Shown: positions 17,332 to 27,411, counted from the first letter of the stretch. The stretch is DNA of 64,000 nucleotides from an uncultured Veillonella sp. (GCA_900538355.1 UPXS01000005.1:71130-135129), one strand, 5' to 3'. The notes: generated by a model not told the origin, from the letters alone. Numbers and translations: made by a program.

Positions 17332-18294
17332 TTATTTTGCTTTTAAGGATTTTAATTTCTCATCCATATGTACTGTGTCTAAGAAACGAACAGTACCAGT
17401 TTTAGAACGCATTACGATAGTATGTGTACGCGCACCACCTGGGAAGTATTGAATAGCATTCAATAAGTTACCGCGAGTAATAGCAGTAGCCGCAAAGATA
17501 ACATCATCTGTACGAACAAGATCATCCAATGTAAGCACTTGATTTACATCGGTAATACCCATTTCATGACAACGACGAATTTCTTCTTCTGTTTCTGGTT
17601 TCAAGCGTGCTTGCATATCCCCACCTACACATTTCAAAGCAGCTGCAGCCAATACGCCTTCTGGTGCACCACCAGTACCAACAACCATGTGTACCCCAGA
17701 ACCTTCAATACAACATTCCATAGCTGGGTTAACATCACCATCAGAAATTAACATAATACGTGCACCAAGATCACGGGCTTCTTTCATCAAACCATGATGA
17801 CGTTCACGATCAAGCATAACAAGTGTAATTTCATCGACATTGCGATTCATTTTTGCCGCTACATTTTTAATATTTTCAGTTAAAGATTTAGTAATATCGA
17901 TGGCACCTGCACCACGAGGACCAACGCAAAGTTTTTCCATGTACATATCTGGTGCATGTAACAAGCCACCTTTTTCAGCAATAGCCATAACTGCAATCGC
18001 ACCATTTTGGCCTTTTGCAATCAAGTTTGTGCCTTCAATTGGGTCAACTGCGATATCTACTTCTGGGCCACCAGCACCTACATGTTCACCAATGTAAAGC
18101 ATAGGCGCTTCATCAATTTCGCCTTCGCCGATAACTACAGTACCAGAAATACGAACAGAGTCAAATGCTTGACGCATTGCATCTACAGCAAGACCATCCG
18201 CTGCATCCTTCTGACCGCGACCAAGTAAACGACCACTGCGCAAAGCAGCCGCTTCAACGACACGAGCAAATTCCAAAGATAATGTACGATCCAT
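17332..18294 (-). CDS. glpX: Class II fructose-1,6-bisphosphatase (GlpX)
   Basis: GlpX hydrolyses fructose-1,6-bisphosphate to fructose-6-phosphate, the committed gluconeogenic step. Veillonella grow on lactate and other organic acids rather than sugars, so this step is expected to be essential for making hexose phosphates. The 320-residue product shows the metal-binding motifs GEGEIDEAPML and DIAVDPIEGTN, followed by GTGGAPEGVLAAAALKC. Length is standard for the class. It is the last gene of a serS-tal-glpX run, 66 bases after tal, and ends at a strong terminator. Confidence 0.96.
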   Translation of the reverse strand: MDRTLSLEFARVVEAAALRSGRLLGRGQKDAADGLAVDAMRQAFDSVRISGTVVIGEGEIDEAPMLYIGEHVGAGGPEVDIAVDPIEGTNLIAKGQNGAIAVMAIAEKGGLLHAPDMYMEKLCVGPRGAGAIDITKSLTENIKNVAAKMNRNVDEITLVMLDRERHHGLMKEARDLGARIMLISDGDVNPAMECCIEGSGVHMVVGTGGAPEGVLAAAALKCVGGDMQARLKPETEEEIRRCHEMGITDVNQVLTLDDLVRTDDVIFAATAITRGNLLNAIQYFPGGARTHTIVMRSKTGTVRFLDTVHMDEKLKSLKAK

Positions 18295-18360
18295 AATAGG
18301 CCTCCTTATAAGTCCTGTGTGTATTGTAATATGACTCTTACATTGAGCCGAATACTTAAC

Positions 18361-19005
18361 TTATTGATTAGCTTGTTTCCAATCTGCCATAAATTTTTCA
18401 AGCCCTGCATCCGTCAATGGATGTTTCATGGCTTGCATAAGTACTTTGAATGGTACTGTTGCAATATGAGCACCAGCTTTAGCACATTGAATAATATGCA
18501 ATGGCGTTCTCACACTAGCCGCAATAATTTCAGTTTCAATGCCATGAATAGCAAATATATCTGCAATATCTTGAATCAATGTAAGGCCGTCCATGCTGAT
18601 ATCATCAATACGACCAACAAATGGGCTCACATAGGTAGCGCCAGCACGAGCTGCTAACAAGGCTTGATTGGCAGAGAAGATTAACGTTACATTAGTTTTA
18701 ATACCTTCTTTGCTTAAAACCGCAACAGCTTTAAGACCTTCTGGAGTCATAGGCACTTTAATAACTACATTGGAGCCTAATTTTACAAGCTCATGAGCTT
18801 CAGCGATCATGCCTTCTGCATCTGAAGCAATAACCTCTGCACTTACAGGACCTTCTACAAGATTTGCAATTTCAGAAATAACTTGTTTTAAATCGCGTTT
18901 AGCTTTCACGATAAGGGATGGGTTAGTAGTAACACCATCGATAAAGCCAAAAGCATACGCTTCTTTAATCTCATCAAATTCTGCGGTATCAATAAAGAAC
19001 TTCAT
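18361..19005 (-). CDS. tal: Transaldolase / fructose-6-phosphate aldolase family protein
   Basis: Small (about 214-residue) transaldolase-family protein, the TalC/Fsa size class. It shows FFIDTA, the DGVTTNPSLI motif, the Schiff-base lysine in NVVIKVPMT (Lys about 85) and PFVGRIDDI. It either moves a three-carbon unit in the non-oxidative pentose phosphate pathway or cleaves fructose-6-phosphate; the sequence alone does not settle which. The start is ATG at 19005 with AGGGGG six bases upstream, 13 bases after serS. It lies beside glpX, in line with sugar-phosphate synthesis. Confidence 0.92.
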   Translation of the reverse strand: MKFFIDTAEFDEIKEAYAFGFIDGVTTNPSLIVKAKRDLKQVISEIANLVEGPVSAEVIASDAEGMIAEAHELVKLGSNVVIKVPMTPEGLKAVAVLSKEGIKTNVTLIFSANQALLAARAGATYVSPFVGRIDDISMDGLTLIQDIADIFAIHGIETEIIAASVRTPLHIIQCAKAGAHIATVPFKVLMQAMKHPLTDAGLEKFMADWKQANQ

Positions 19006-19018
19006 CAAATGCCCCCTC

Positions 19019-20299
19019 TTATTTTGCTGCCTTGATTACTTCTACGCCACCCATGTAAGGAACAAGTACCTTAGGAATTACAACGGAACCATCAGCTTGT
19101 TGGTAATTTTCCAAGATAGCTGCTACTGTACGGCCTACAGCAAGACCAGAGCCATTTAATGTATGAAGGAATTCTGGTTTACCTTTAGGTCCACGACGGA
19201 ATTTAATATTTGCACGACGAGCTTGGAAATCAGTCATATTGGAGCAAGAAGAGATTTCTCTGTACTTGCCTTGAGCTGGCATCCATACCTCTACGTCATA
19301 TGTTTTAGCAGAACCAAAGCCAATATCACCTGTGCAAAGTGTAATTACACGGAATGGTAATTCCAATAAACGTAATACTTCTTCTGCATTATCAGTTAAC
19401 TTTTCTAATTCTGCATAAGAATCTTCAGGTTTAGCTAATTTAACCATTTCAACTTTGTTGAATTGATGTTGACGGATAAGGCCACGTGTATCACGACCTG
19501 CAGAACCAGCTTCAGCACGGAAGCACGCTGTAAATGCAGTGTAGTATTTAGGCAATTCTTCTTCGCTCAAGATTTCACCGCTATGATAATTAGTCAATGT
19601 AACCTCTGCTGTAGGGATCAAGAAGTATTCAGTATCCTCTACATGGTACATATCTTCAGCAAACTTAGGTAATTGACCAGTACCTGTCAAAGTTTCACGA
19701 GTTACCATATATGGAGTCATCATTTCAGTGTAGCCTTGTTTATCTACATGAAGATCAACCATGAAGTTAATAAGAGCACGTTCTAAACGAGCACCTAAAC
19801 CTTTATATACTGTGAAACGAGCACCACTCATTTTACCAGCGCGATTGAAATCAAGGATATCAAGATTTTCACCTAAATCCCAATGAGCTTGTACCTCAAA
19901 GTCAAATTGACGTGGTTCGCCCCATTTACGTTGTTCCACATTTTCATCTTCATCAGCACCAACAGGAACAGATGCATCGCACATATTTGGCAACATCAAA
20001 GCCGCATCACGTAATTTAGCTTCTACATCGCGAATACGATTATCAAGCTCTGCAATATCATCGCCTACTTTTTTCATTTCTGCGATTTTATCATCCGCAT
20101 TTTCTTTATTGCGTTTTAATTGGCTAATTTCTTCAGTTACGGAATTACGAAGAGCTTTTAACTCCTCTACTTTACCAATCAACTGACGACGTTCATCATA
20201 AGCGGATACAAAGGTTTCCAAATCGCCTTTCGTGTGACGATTATCTAAGTTTTGTTGCACTAAATCAATATTTTCACGGACAAATTTCAAGTCTAACAT
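19019..20299 (-). CDS. serS: Seryl-tRNA synthetase
   Basis: SerS charges tRNA-Ser. The product from the ATG at 20299 (GAGG eight bases upstream) is 426 residues: an N-terminal helical arm of about 110 residues (ISQLKRNKENADDKIAEMKK) that grips the tRNA, then a class II catalytic core with motif 2 TACFRAEAGSAGRDTRGLIRQHQF and motif 3 LNGSGLAVGRTVAAILENYQ. The family usually starts MLDLKFVREN, which fixes the start. It leads the serS-tal-glpX group. No T-box leader fits in the 125 bases upstream. Confidence 0.97.
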   Translation of the reverse strand: MLDLKFVRENIDLVQQNLDNRHTKGDLETFVSAYDERRQLIGKVEELKALRNSVTEEISQLKRNKENADDKIAEMKKVGDDIAELDNRIRDVEAKLRDAALMLPNMCDASVPVGADEDENVEQRKWGEPRQFDFEVQAHWDLGENLDILDFNRAGKMSGARFTVYKGLGARLERALINFMVDLHVDKQGYTEMMTPYMVTRETLTGTGQLPKFAEDMYHVEDTEYFLIPTAEVTLTNYHSGEILSEEELPKYYTAFTACFRAEAGSAGRDTRGLIRQHQFNKVEMVKLAKPEDSYAELEKLTDNAEEVLRLLELPFRVITLCTGDIGFGSAKTYDVEVWMPAQGKYREISSCSNMTDFQARRANIKFRRGPKGKPEFLHTLNGSGLAVGRTVAAILENYQQADGSVVIPKVLVPYMGGVEVIKAAK

Positions 20300-20423
20300 A
20301 CTATAAACCTCATCTTCCAACTATGCTACGAACAATATATTCAATACGTTTAAGTATACCATATATTGGTGTATTTATCATTAAATTATAAGCCATCTAC
20401 TAGATTTCTAATTAATTTTTATA

Positions 20424-21377
20424 CTATTCATCATCGTCTTCTTCTAGTAAATAATCCTTTGCCATCCATTTTCGGGTACCTGTGAAAGAAATGGTTACCC
20501 ATTTTTCAGTTGGATTCCCTCCGATTTCTTGGTCAATTTCATTGCGAATTGCATCGATTTCAGCAATCGTTTGATACGGAAAATTCTTACGAACTAAAAT
20601 ATCAATCTCAATAATTCGAGTGTTGCCATATACTTGTACACTAGAAACATAATCTTTGAAATTGTACTTTTCCATAAAGCGATCCATAATTTCTTGCACT
20701 TCATTATGCAATGAAGTCGGTGCCCATCCCAATACTTGTTTTACGGATGGGATGATAATACGGAATGCGGACGGTATCATCTGTACGGCTAATACGATGA
20801 GAACAATCGGGTCAATATACGCTGCCCAATCAGCATATGCAGTTCCTTCTAACATAATAGCCACTACAAAGCTAATCAAGATAGCTGCTTCAAGTAACGC
20901 GTCAACATACCAACTCACATTATCAAATTTAATTAAGTTGGACTGTAAGCTTTTATTAATTCGTCGTACATACAAGTAATAGATTGTATCAGCAACGGTA
21001 AAGAAGATGGCATAATAAATGGCTGGTCCAAAATCTACATGACGGCCACCTGATATAAGGTCTGTAATGCCACTAGATAGAGCGTAAATTACAATTAGTA
21101 ATATAAAGAATCCTTCTACGGCGAGTACTAAAGGTTCAAACTGCCAATAGCCAAATTGAAAGCGCTTACTCGTTTCACGGGCTATTAACTTTGCCGTCAT
21201 GAGCATCATGATCTTAATTACAACATCGACAAAGGAAAATACCCCATCTAATAAGACCGCGCTAGATCCTGTGACAATCCCCATTATAGTACCACTTACT
21301 GCTACAAGGGCCATTAGCCCTACGGATTGCATAAGTAACTTCTGTTCTATAGAGCGCCTTGCCCCTAATATATCCAT
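20424..21377 (-). CDS. Cation diffusion facilitator (CDF) transporter
   Basis: CDF proteins export divalent metals (Zn, Fe, Mn or others) in exchange for protons. The product (about 317 residues from the ATG at 21377, preceded by GGGGG) has several membrane segments and a cytoplasmic C-terminal domain (about 215-300, VQVYGNTRIIEIDILV) ending in an acidic tail (LLEEDDDE). The membrane metal-site segments read LLDGVFSFVDVV and NVSWYVDALLEA. They keep the Asp residues but not the His of Zn-specific HxxxD sites, so the metal cannot be assigned. It stands alone. Confidence 0.85.
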   Translation of the reverse strand: MDILGARRSIEQKLLMQSVGLMALVAVSGTIMGIVTGSSAVLLDGVFSFVDVVIKIMMLMTAKLIARETSKRFQFGYWQFEPLVLAVEGFFILLIVIYALSSGITDLISGGRHVDFGPAIYYAIFFTVADTIYYLYVRRINKSLQSNLIKFDNVSWYVDALLEAAILISFVVAIMLEGTAYADWAAYIDPIVLIVLAVQMIPSAFRIIIPSVKQVLGWAPTSLHNEVQEIMDRFMEKYNFKDYVSSVQVYGNTRIIEIDILVRKNFPYQTIAEIDAIRNEIDQEIGGNPTEKWVTISFTGTRKWMAKDYLLEEDDDE

Positions 21378-21450
21378 CAAGTCCCCCACTTTCTTAATTT
21401 ATACATCTTTTTATTATACACCACGGGCATTGATGCGCAACATGAGGTCA

Positions 21451-21489
21451 AAATAAAACAGGTAGCTTGCATGATATACAAACTACCTG
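21451..21489 (-). terminator. Intrinsic terminator after guaD
   Basis: CAGGTAG and CTACCTG pair around an imperfect inner stem (TTTG with CAAG), followed on the minus strand by TTTTATTTTG. It lies about 50 bases past the guanine deaminase stop. Confidence 0.75.
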
Positions 21490-21543
21490 CTATGGATACT
21501 ATGTAAATTCTTTTTTATTGCCAGCTTTAATACAGGTTAACTA

Positions 21544-22833
21544 TTAACCTTGAAAACCTTGAGGATTCAGTAATACCTGTCCCGCTACATAGCGCTCAAC
21601 GATATGTCGATCATCACCAACATATAACCAACGCTCTAACCTCTCCTCTAAGGTGCGTTCATTCGGGTCAAATAGTGATGTATCATCAATGATAAGGGCA
21701 TCTAGTTCACAGCCTTTTTCAAAGCTACCAACCTTACCAAAGAACTTACCTCCACCCTTTGTAGCCATATAGAAGGCTTCACTTAATGTGAGGGGCGCAT
21801 AATTTGAATCCACTTCCACCCATTTCATCTTAGATAATCCAATTGCTTCTGTAAGAACCTTCGCCATTGATACAATATGACCGCCTGAGATATCAGAACC
21901 TAAACCAATCGGTATATTCCGTTTCATTAGCTTACGAATCGGTGCAATACCACTTGATAGATTTACATTGGAATATGGGCAATGCGATACCATAGTTTGT
22001 GTTTCAGCCATACGATCCATTTCGACATCACTTAAATGGATGCAATGAGCCATTACCGTTGGCGTCCGCCCAATCAATTTATGTTCATAATACACATCTG
22101 TATAATTTGGTGACTCCGGATGTAATGCTGCTACCCAATCAATTTCACCGTGATTTTCAGATAAATGGGATTGAACTGGTACCTTGTACTCTTCTGATAA
22201 TGTACCAAGGCCATCCATTAACTCGCTCGTGCAAGATGGTACAAAACGAGGGGTAATAATAGGTTTTACCAATGGACCAAATTGAGCCGATGCCTCTAAC
22301 CAGTCTTTCGTATCCGCTAAAGATTGACTTGTTTCTTCAATCAAGAAATCTGGGCTATTGCGGTCCATATTGACCTTGCCTACATAGGCAGATAATCCAG
22401 CTTTTTGTAAAAGTTCCATCAACACTAATGTGCTCTCTTTATGGATAGTGCCAAACAGTATACTTCTAGTAGTCCCATTGCGCCATAAGTCTTGGACAAA
22501 GGCGCCATATACTAACCGTGCATAATCTAGATCACTAAACTTTGCCTCTTCAGGAAATGTATAGGTTTCTAACCAAGGTAAGAGTTCTTTATCCATCCCA
22601 AGGCCACGATTACAATACTGTGGAGCATGTGCATGTGTATCTACAAAGCCTGGAATAATGAGATTATCACCATAATCAGTAACCTCACAATCTGCATAGG
22701 CTGGTGGAATACTTTCACCACAATATACAACTACACCATCTACGGCAATAATATAGCCATGTTGAATGGATATAAATTCTGAAGGACGCGGTGTATATAA
22801 GATATTCCCTTTTAAAATAACTGTCGAATTCAT
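21544..22833 (-). CDS. guaD: Guanine deaminase
   Basis: GuaD is a Zn-dependent amidohydrolase that converts guanine to xanthine and ammonia in purine breakdown. The 429-residue product has the metal-binding FVDTHAHAPQYCNRGLGMD motif (about residues 64-82), QSHLSEN, MAHCIHLS, SHCPYSNVNLSSGIAP and the distal Asp in IGLGSDISGG, all typical of the family. GAGG precedes the ATG. It lies downstream of a remnant of an AzgA-type purine permease, its usual partner. Confidence 0.93.
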   Translation of the reverse strand: MNSTVILKGNILYTPRPSEFISIQHGYIIAVDGVVVYCGESIPPAYADCEVTDYGDNLIIPGFVDTHAHAPQYCNRGLGMDKELLPWLETYTFPEEAKFSDLDYARLVYGAFVQDLWRNGTTRSILFGTIHKESTLVLMELLQKAGLSAYVGKVNMDRNSPDFLIEETSQSLADTKDWLEASAQFGPLVKPIITPRFVPSCTSELMDGLGTLSEEYKVPVQSHLSENHGEIDWVAALHPESPNYTDVYYEHKLIGRTPTVMAHCIHLSDVEMDRMAETQTMVSHCPYSNVNLSSGIAPIRKLMKRNIPIGLGSDISGGHIVSMAKVLTEAIGLSKMKWVEVDSNYAPLTLSEAFYMATKGGGKFFGKVGSFEKGCELDALIIDDTSLFDPNERTLEERLERWLYVGDDRHIVERYVAGQVLLNPQGFQG

Positions 22834-22934
22834 ATAACCTCCTCGCGTAATTAGAGCCCTAAAATGCTAAGCTCATATAACACGCTAGTTTTTTCTTTAA
22901 TAGACTATGCTATATGATTCATAGTATATGCTAT

Positions 22935-23048
22935 TTAAATAGCAAAGTGAATGATGAACGCCACAGTCATGATGTACATGATAGGATGAATTTCATAACG
23001 ACGACCAGTTGTCAGTTTAATCAATGTATAAGAAATTTTAGTAAATCC
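22935..23048 (-). pseudogene. 3' remnant of an AzgA/NCS2-type purine permease
   Basis: On the minus strand a 37-codon frame between stop codons encodes GFTKISYTLIKLTTGRR followed by YEIHPIMYIMTVAFIIHFAI and a stop. This matches the last helix and conserved end of AzgA-type guanine/hypoxanthine permeases (SYxLIKLxxGRxxEIHPxMY). An in-frame TAG lies just upstream, and no start or earlier permease sequence is present before speF. It is therefore a leftover of a deleted permease gene that stood upstream of guaD. Confidence 0.7.
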
Positions 23049-23077
23049 CTATAATCCTTGTATTCTATCGTATAAAC

Positions 23078-25252
23078 TTACATTTCATATTCTTTTTTCA
23101 ATACATAGCCATATGCTTGTTTATAACCATTTGATTGCTCAATAATGTATACACCTTGTATTTCTGGTGCAAAGCCAGGCAGTTGATTAATGCCTTCCTC
23201 TAAAGCCAAGAAGTAGTCACAAGCAGTCTTAGACCAACGCTCTCCAGGTTGCACGCATAATACACCAGGTGGGTACGGTAGAGCTCCTTCAAGAGCAATG
23301 CGACCTTCTGCCTCGCGTAGCGGTACTAATTCCCCCTTGTTACGTTGGAACTCAAAATTTGCCTCTTGTGGATTCATGACATAGTCTGGAAAGTATTCAC
23401 GAGAAAATAGCCGTTGTTGTAAGAGGCTTACATTTTTAGACTTATAAAAATCATGCATTTTTTGACATAGCTGACGAATACTATAGCCTTTGTATGTATC
23501 TATATGACTATAGTAAATAGACGGCAACACTTCTTCCATCGGTGCATCCCGGTCTATGAGGTCTTCAAAGCGAACGAGTTCCTCCACAAGCGCATCCATC
23601 TTATTCTTAGATTCTGCTGGTGTCATAAGGAATAAGATTGTATTTAAATCGCATTTTTCAGGAATGATTCGATTTTCCCGTAAATAATTAGCCAGAATAT
23701 TAGCAGGAATACCAAATGCTTCATATTCTCCGGTCTCTACGTTAATTCCTGGTGTAATCAGTTGGAACTTACAAGGATCGATAAAATACTGACCCTTACC
23801 ATAGCCTTTAAAGGAATGCCACTTTGCTTCTGGTTCAAAGGCAAAATAATTTACATCTTCTGCCATGACCTGTGTATTTCCGTCTTCCCATTTTTTGCCA
23901 TGTACTATAGGTGGTACTAACGGACGGAGATATTTACATTGCTTCAACACAGCTTTACGAGCCTCAATAGCAACTTCAACACACTCACGCCACAGTTTTT
24001 GTCCCAACTCACCTTCGTGGATTTTAGCATTTACATCAAGAGATGCAAATAATGGATAAAATGGAGACGTAGACGCGTGCATCATAAAGGAATTATTAAA
24101 ACGTTTATGATCTACATAACGGTCTTGCCCCTTTATATGACTATCCTTCTTATGAATTTGAGAGGTTTGAGAAAAACCTGCTTGTTGCTTGTGAACAGAT
24201 TGAGTCACCAAAATTCCTGGATCATCATGGCCCAATTCTAATAGTAAAGGGCTACAATCTTTCATCATAGGAATAAATTGTTCATATCCGACCCAAGCAG
24301 AGTCAAAAAAAATATAATCACAAAGATGACCAATTTTATCTAATACTTGTCGAGCATTATAAATCGTACCATCATAGGTACCTAATTGAATGACTGCCAG
24401 CCGAATAGGACGTTTAGCTCGAGCTTTTTCAGGAGATTTTTCTGCAATCAAAGATCGAATATAACTTTCATCAAAACAATGATCTAAAATACCGCCAATG
24501 GAGCCAAATGGATTGCGCGCTGTCTCAAGATATATAGGCGTAGCACCAGACATAACAAGACCACCATGGCAGATGGATTTATGATTATTACGATCATATA
24601 AGATAATATCGCCCGGTGTTAAAAGAGCATTAAGTACTACCTTATTCGCTGAAGATGTACCATTTAACACAAAATAGGTCTTGTCAGCATTATAGACTTT
24701 CGCAGCATGCGCTTGCGCATCATAAGCATAACCTTCGTGAATTAAAAGATCTCCTAATTTTACATCTGCATTACAAAGGTCCGCTCTAAATATATTTTCC
24801 CCGAAGAAATTGTAAAAGGCGCGACCTGTAGGATGTTTATAGAAGAACTGACCACCTTGATGGCCTGGACAATCAAACTGGGAATTTTGATCGCCTACAT
24901 AATCAGATAAAGCCTTAAAAAATGGTGGTAAAATAGTATCTTCATAGCTTGCTACAAGCTTTTCTATCGCTAATTTGCAGTCGTCCATATTTGTAGAGGA
25001 AAACTCTATAATAGATGTAATGCGGTCCTTATAAAAAGATAAATCCTTAGATCCATCAAAGCTTAGGACAATAACAGGTATACCAAAGGTATGAATTTGA
25101 TTATCATCGATAAGCGCTAAGTCACTATCACCAATAACAACGGCACCGACATCTATAAAATCTGTATCACAAACAGGAACACATATACGACCCTCTAAAG
25201 AGCCAATTTTGGATTGTATGGAATCAGATAAAGCAACCTTTAAGTATTTCAC
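23078..25252 (-). CDS. speF: Pyridoxal-phosphate ornithine decarboxylase (SpeC/SpeF type)
   Basis: Fold-type I Orn/Lys/Arg decarboxylase, here most like ornithine decarboxylase, which makes putrescine and consumes a proton. The 724 residues cover an N-terminal wing domain, the PLP core with CPGHQGGQF, VLNGTSSANK, FFDSAWVGYEQF and the Schiff-base lysine Lys355 in QSVHKQQAGFSQTSQIHKKD, and a C-terminal domain. Length and this motif match E. coli SpeC/SpeF (about 711-732) better than lysine or arginine enzymes, but substrate specificity is inferred. No putrescine antiporter (potE) is adjacent. From memory, Veillonella need putrescine or cadaverine on their peptidoglycan. Confidence 0.9.
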   Translation of the reverse strand: MKYLKVALSDSIQSKIGSLEGRICVPVCDTDFIDVGAVVIGDSDLALIDDNQIHTFGIPVIVLSFDGSKDLSFYKDRITSIIEFSSTNMDDCKLAIEKLVASYEDTILPPFFKALSDYVGDQNSQFDCPGHQGGQFFYKHPTGRAFYNFFGENIFRADLCNADVKLGDLLIHEGYAYDAQAHAAKVYNADKTYFVLNGTSSANKVVLNALLTPGDIILYDRNNHKSICHGGLVMSGATPIYLETARNPFGSIGGILDHCFDESYIRSLIAEKSPEKARAKRPIRLAVIQLGTYDGTIYNARQVLDKIGHLCDYIFFDSAWVGYEQFIPMMKDCSPLLLELGHDDPGILVTQSVHKQQAGFSQTSQIHKKDSHIKGQDRYVDHKRFNNSFMMHASTSPFYPLFASLDVNAKIHEGELGQKLWRECVEVAIEARKAVLKQCKYLRPLVPPIVHGKKWEDGNTQVMAEDVNYFAFEPEAKWHSFKGYGKGQYFIDPCKFQLITPGINVETGEYEAFGIPANILANYLRENRIIPEKCDLNTILFLMTPAESKNKMDALVEELVRFEDLIDRDAPMEEVLPSIYYSHIDTYKGYSIRQLCQKMHDFYKSKNVSLLQQRLFSREYFPDYVMNPQEANFEFQRNKGELVPLREAEGRIALEGALPYPPGVLCVQPGERWSKTACDYFLALEEGINQLPGFAPEIQGVYIIEQSNGYKQAYGYVLKKEYEM

Positions 25253-25337
25253 AGCCTCCTCCTTTCATATCTATGTATCATTCATATACTACATCAACAT
25301 ATATATAATAAAATATACTATTCACAACATATGACGA

Positions 25338-25375
25338 ATAAAAAGACTCCCTACTCAAAGAATAGGGAGCCTTTT
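25338..25375 (-). terminator. Intrinsic terminator after lysS
   Basis: GGCTCCCTATTC and GAGTAGGGAGTC form a strong hairpin (with minor mismatch) followed on the minus strand by TTTTT, just past the lysS stop. Confidence 0.9.
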
Positions 25376-25384
25376 TGTTTTAGA

Positions 25385-26908
25385 TTATTCAGCTGCTTCT
25401 TCTTCAGCTTCAATATGCTTAGGAGCTTCTGGTTTCATCAATGGGAACAATAATACATCGCGGATGGATGCAGAGTCTGTTAAGAACATAACTAGACGGT
25501 CAATACCAATACCTAAACCAGCTGTTGGAGGTAAACCGTATTCAAGAGCTGTAACGAAGTCTTCATCCATACGGTGAGCTTCATCATCACCTGCTTCACG
25601 TTCTTTCAATTGATCCAAGAAACGTTGTTTTTGGTCGATTGGGTCATTTAACTCGGAGAAGCCATTTGCCAATTCACGGCCATAAATGAACGCTTCAAAA
25701 CGTTCTGTAGCCAATGGATTTTCACGACTTGCTTTAGCAAGTGGAGAAATTTCTTTTGGATGACCATATACGATAGTTGGTTGAATCAAGTTTTCTTCTA
25801 CATAATCTTCGAAGCAAAGATTTAAGATTTTACCAATACCATCATTTTCTGTGTATTCAACATTTAAGCGATCTGCAATAGCACGAGCTTCTTCTACAGT
25901 TGTGACTGCATCAAAGTCTTCGCCAGTGTATTTTTTTACACCTTCAGCCATTGTGATACGATTCCAAGGCGGAGTCAAATTAATTTCAGTACCTTGGTAT
26001 GTAATTTCTTGTGTACCAAGTACTTCTTGAGCACAATAGGACACAAGGTTTTCTGTTAAGCGAATTGCATCTTCTACATCGCCATAAGCTTGGTAGGATT
26101 CAATAGTTGTGAATTCTGGATTATGACGGTTGTCGATACCTTCGTTACGGAAACAACGGTTCATTTCGAATACGCGGTCCATACCACCAACAATCAAGCG
26201 TTTGAGGTACAATTCAGGCGCGATACGCATGTAAATATCGATATCAAGCGCATTGTGATGTGTAATGAATGGACGAGCTGCAGCACCACCAGGGATAGCA
26301 TGCATCATTGGTGTTTCTACTTCCATAAAGCCATCACGCATCATGTATTCACGAATTTTAGCAACGATTTGGGAGCGTTTTACAAATGTATCACGCACTT
26401 CAGGATTTACAATTAAATCAACATAACGTTGACGGTAACGAAGTTCTGTATCCTTTAAACCATGCCATTTTTCTGGTAATGGACGTAAAGATTTGGATAA
26501 CAAAGTTAATTTGTTAACTTTAATTGTAACTTCCCCTGTATGAGTTTTAAATACATGACCTTCAACACCGATAATATCACCGATATCGAGCATTTTTACG
26601 TATTTATAAGCATCTTCACCCAATACATCTTTACGGAAATATACTTGAATATCGCCGGATTTATCACGCATATTCGCAAATGCTGTTTTACCATGGGAAC
26701 GGATTGTCATCAAACGGCCTGCAATAACTACAGGTTGACCGTCATATTTCAAGAAGAAGTCATCTTTAATGTCTTTTGCATTATCTTTTACAACAAAACG
26801 TTGACCAAATGGATAAATCCCATCCGCTTCGTATTCAGCCAATTTGTCGCGGCGAATTTGCATTTGCTCATTCAGCTCTTCTTGTACATTTTTAATTTCT
26901 TCACTCAT
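25385..26908 (-). CDS. lysS: Lysyl-tRNA synthetase, class II
   Basis: Charges tRNA-Lys. The 507-residue product has the N-terminal OB-fold anticodon-binding domain (about 55-155, VVIAGRLMTIRSHGKTAFANMRD) and the class II core with motif 1 around MMRDGFMEVETPMMHAIPGGA, motif 2 FEMNRCFRNEGIDNRHNPEF and motif 3 PPTAGLGIGIDRLVMFLTDS. It ends in an acidic tail (HIEAEEEAAE). It is 29 bases downstream of greA, a pairing common in Firmicutes, and ends at a terminator. Confidence 0.97.
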   Translation of the reverse strand: MSEEIKNVQEELNEQMQIRRDKLAEYEADGIYPFGQRFVVKDNAKDIKDDFFLKYDGQPVVIAGRLMTIRSHGKTAFANMRDKSGDIQVYFRKDVLGEDAYKYVKMLDIGDIIGVEGHVFKTHTGEVTIKVNKLTLLSKSLRPLPEKWHGLKDTELRYRQRYVDLIVNPEVRDTFVKRSQIVAKIREYMMRDGFMEVETPMMHAIPGGAAARPFITHHNALDIDIYMRIAPELYLKRLIVGGMDRVFEMNRCFRNEGIDNRHNPEFTTIESYQAYGDVEDAIRLTENLVSYCAQEVLGTQEITYQGTEINLTPPWNRITMAEGVKKYTGEDFDAVTTVEEARAIADRLNVEYTENDGIGKILNLCFEDYVEENLIQPTIVYGHPKEISPLAKASRENPLATERFEAFIYGRELANGFSELNDPIDQKQRFLDQLKEREAGDDEAHRMDEDFVTALEYGLPPTAGLGIGIDRLVMFLTDSASIRDVLLFPLMKPEAPKHIEAEEEAAE

Positions 26909-26937
26909 GTTATCGCCTCTTCGTCAGTAAATGTAAA

Positions 26938-27411
26938 TTATTGGATTGCTAACACTTTGAATGTAACAGGACCATCTGGTGTGGAAACTTCTACTTCATC
27001 ACCTTTACGTTTGCCCAAAATAGCTTTACCTACAGGAGATTCGTTAGAGATACGATTGTTGAATGGATCCGCTTCAGAGGAACCAACGATAACATATTCT
27101 AATTCATCATTGTACATTGTATCTAATACAGTTACTTTGCTACCTACGGATACAACATCACCTTTTACGGATTCGTCGATGATTTTCGCAGTGTTAATTT
27201 TATTTTCAAGCTCTACAATATGACCTTCGATGAAAGCTTGTTCATTTTTTGCATCATCATATTCAGAGTTTTCACTGATATCGCCATATTCAATAGCAGT
27301 CTTAATACGTTCAGACACTTCAATACGACGTACAGATTTATAATACGTTAATTCTTCTTCTAATTTCTTTAAACCTTCGGCGGTAAGTAATGTTTCTTTT
27401 ACGTCTGCCAT
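26938..27411 (-). CDS. greA: Transcription elongation factor GreA
   Basis: GreA rescues backtracked RNA polymerase by stimulating transcript cleavage. The 157-residue product has the N-terminal coiled coil with the acidic tip (EYGDISENSEYDDAKNEQAF; Asp and Glu at the loop) and the C-terminal FKBP-like domain (NRISNESPVGKAILGKRKGDEVEV). Length is standard. It precedes lysS in what is probably one transcript. Confidence 0.97.
   Translation of the reverse strand: MADVKETLLTAEGLKKLEEELTYYKSVRRIEVSERIKTAIEYGDISENSEYDDAKNEQAFIEGHIVELENKINTAKIIDESVKGDVVSVGSKVTVLDTMYNDELEYVIVGSSEADPFNNRISNESPVGKAILGKRKGDEVEVSTPDGPVTFKVLAIQ

Noticed and set aside
20300..20423. T-box leader upstream of serS
   Set aside because: Only about 125 bases separate serS from the upstream gene; no terminator-antiterminator pair or T-box core was found.
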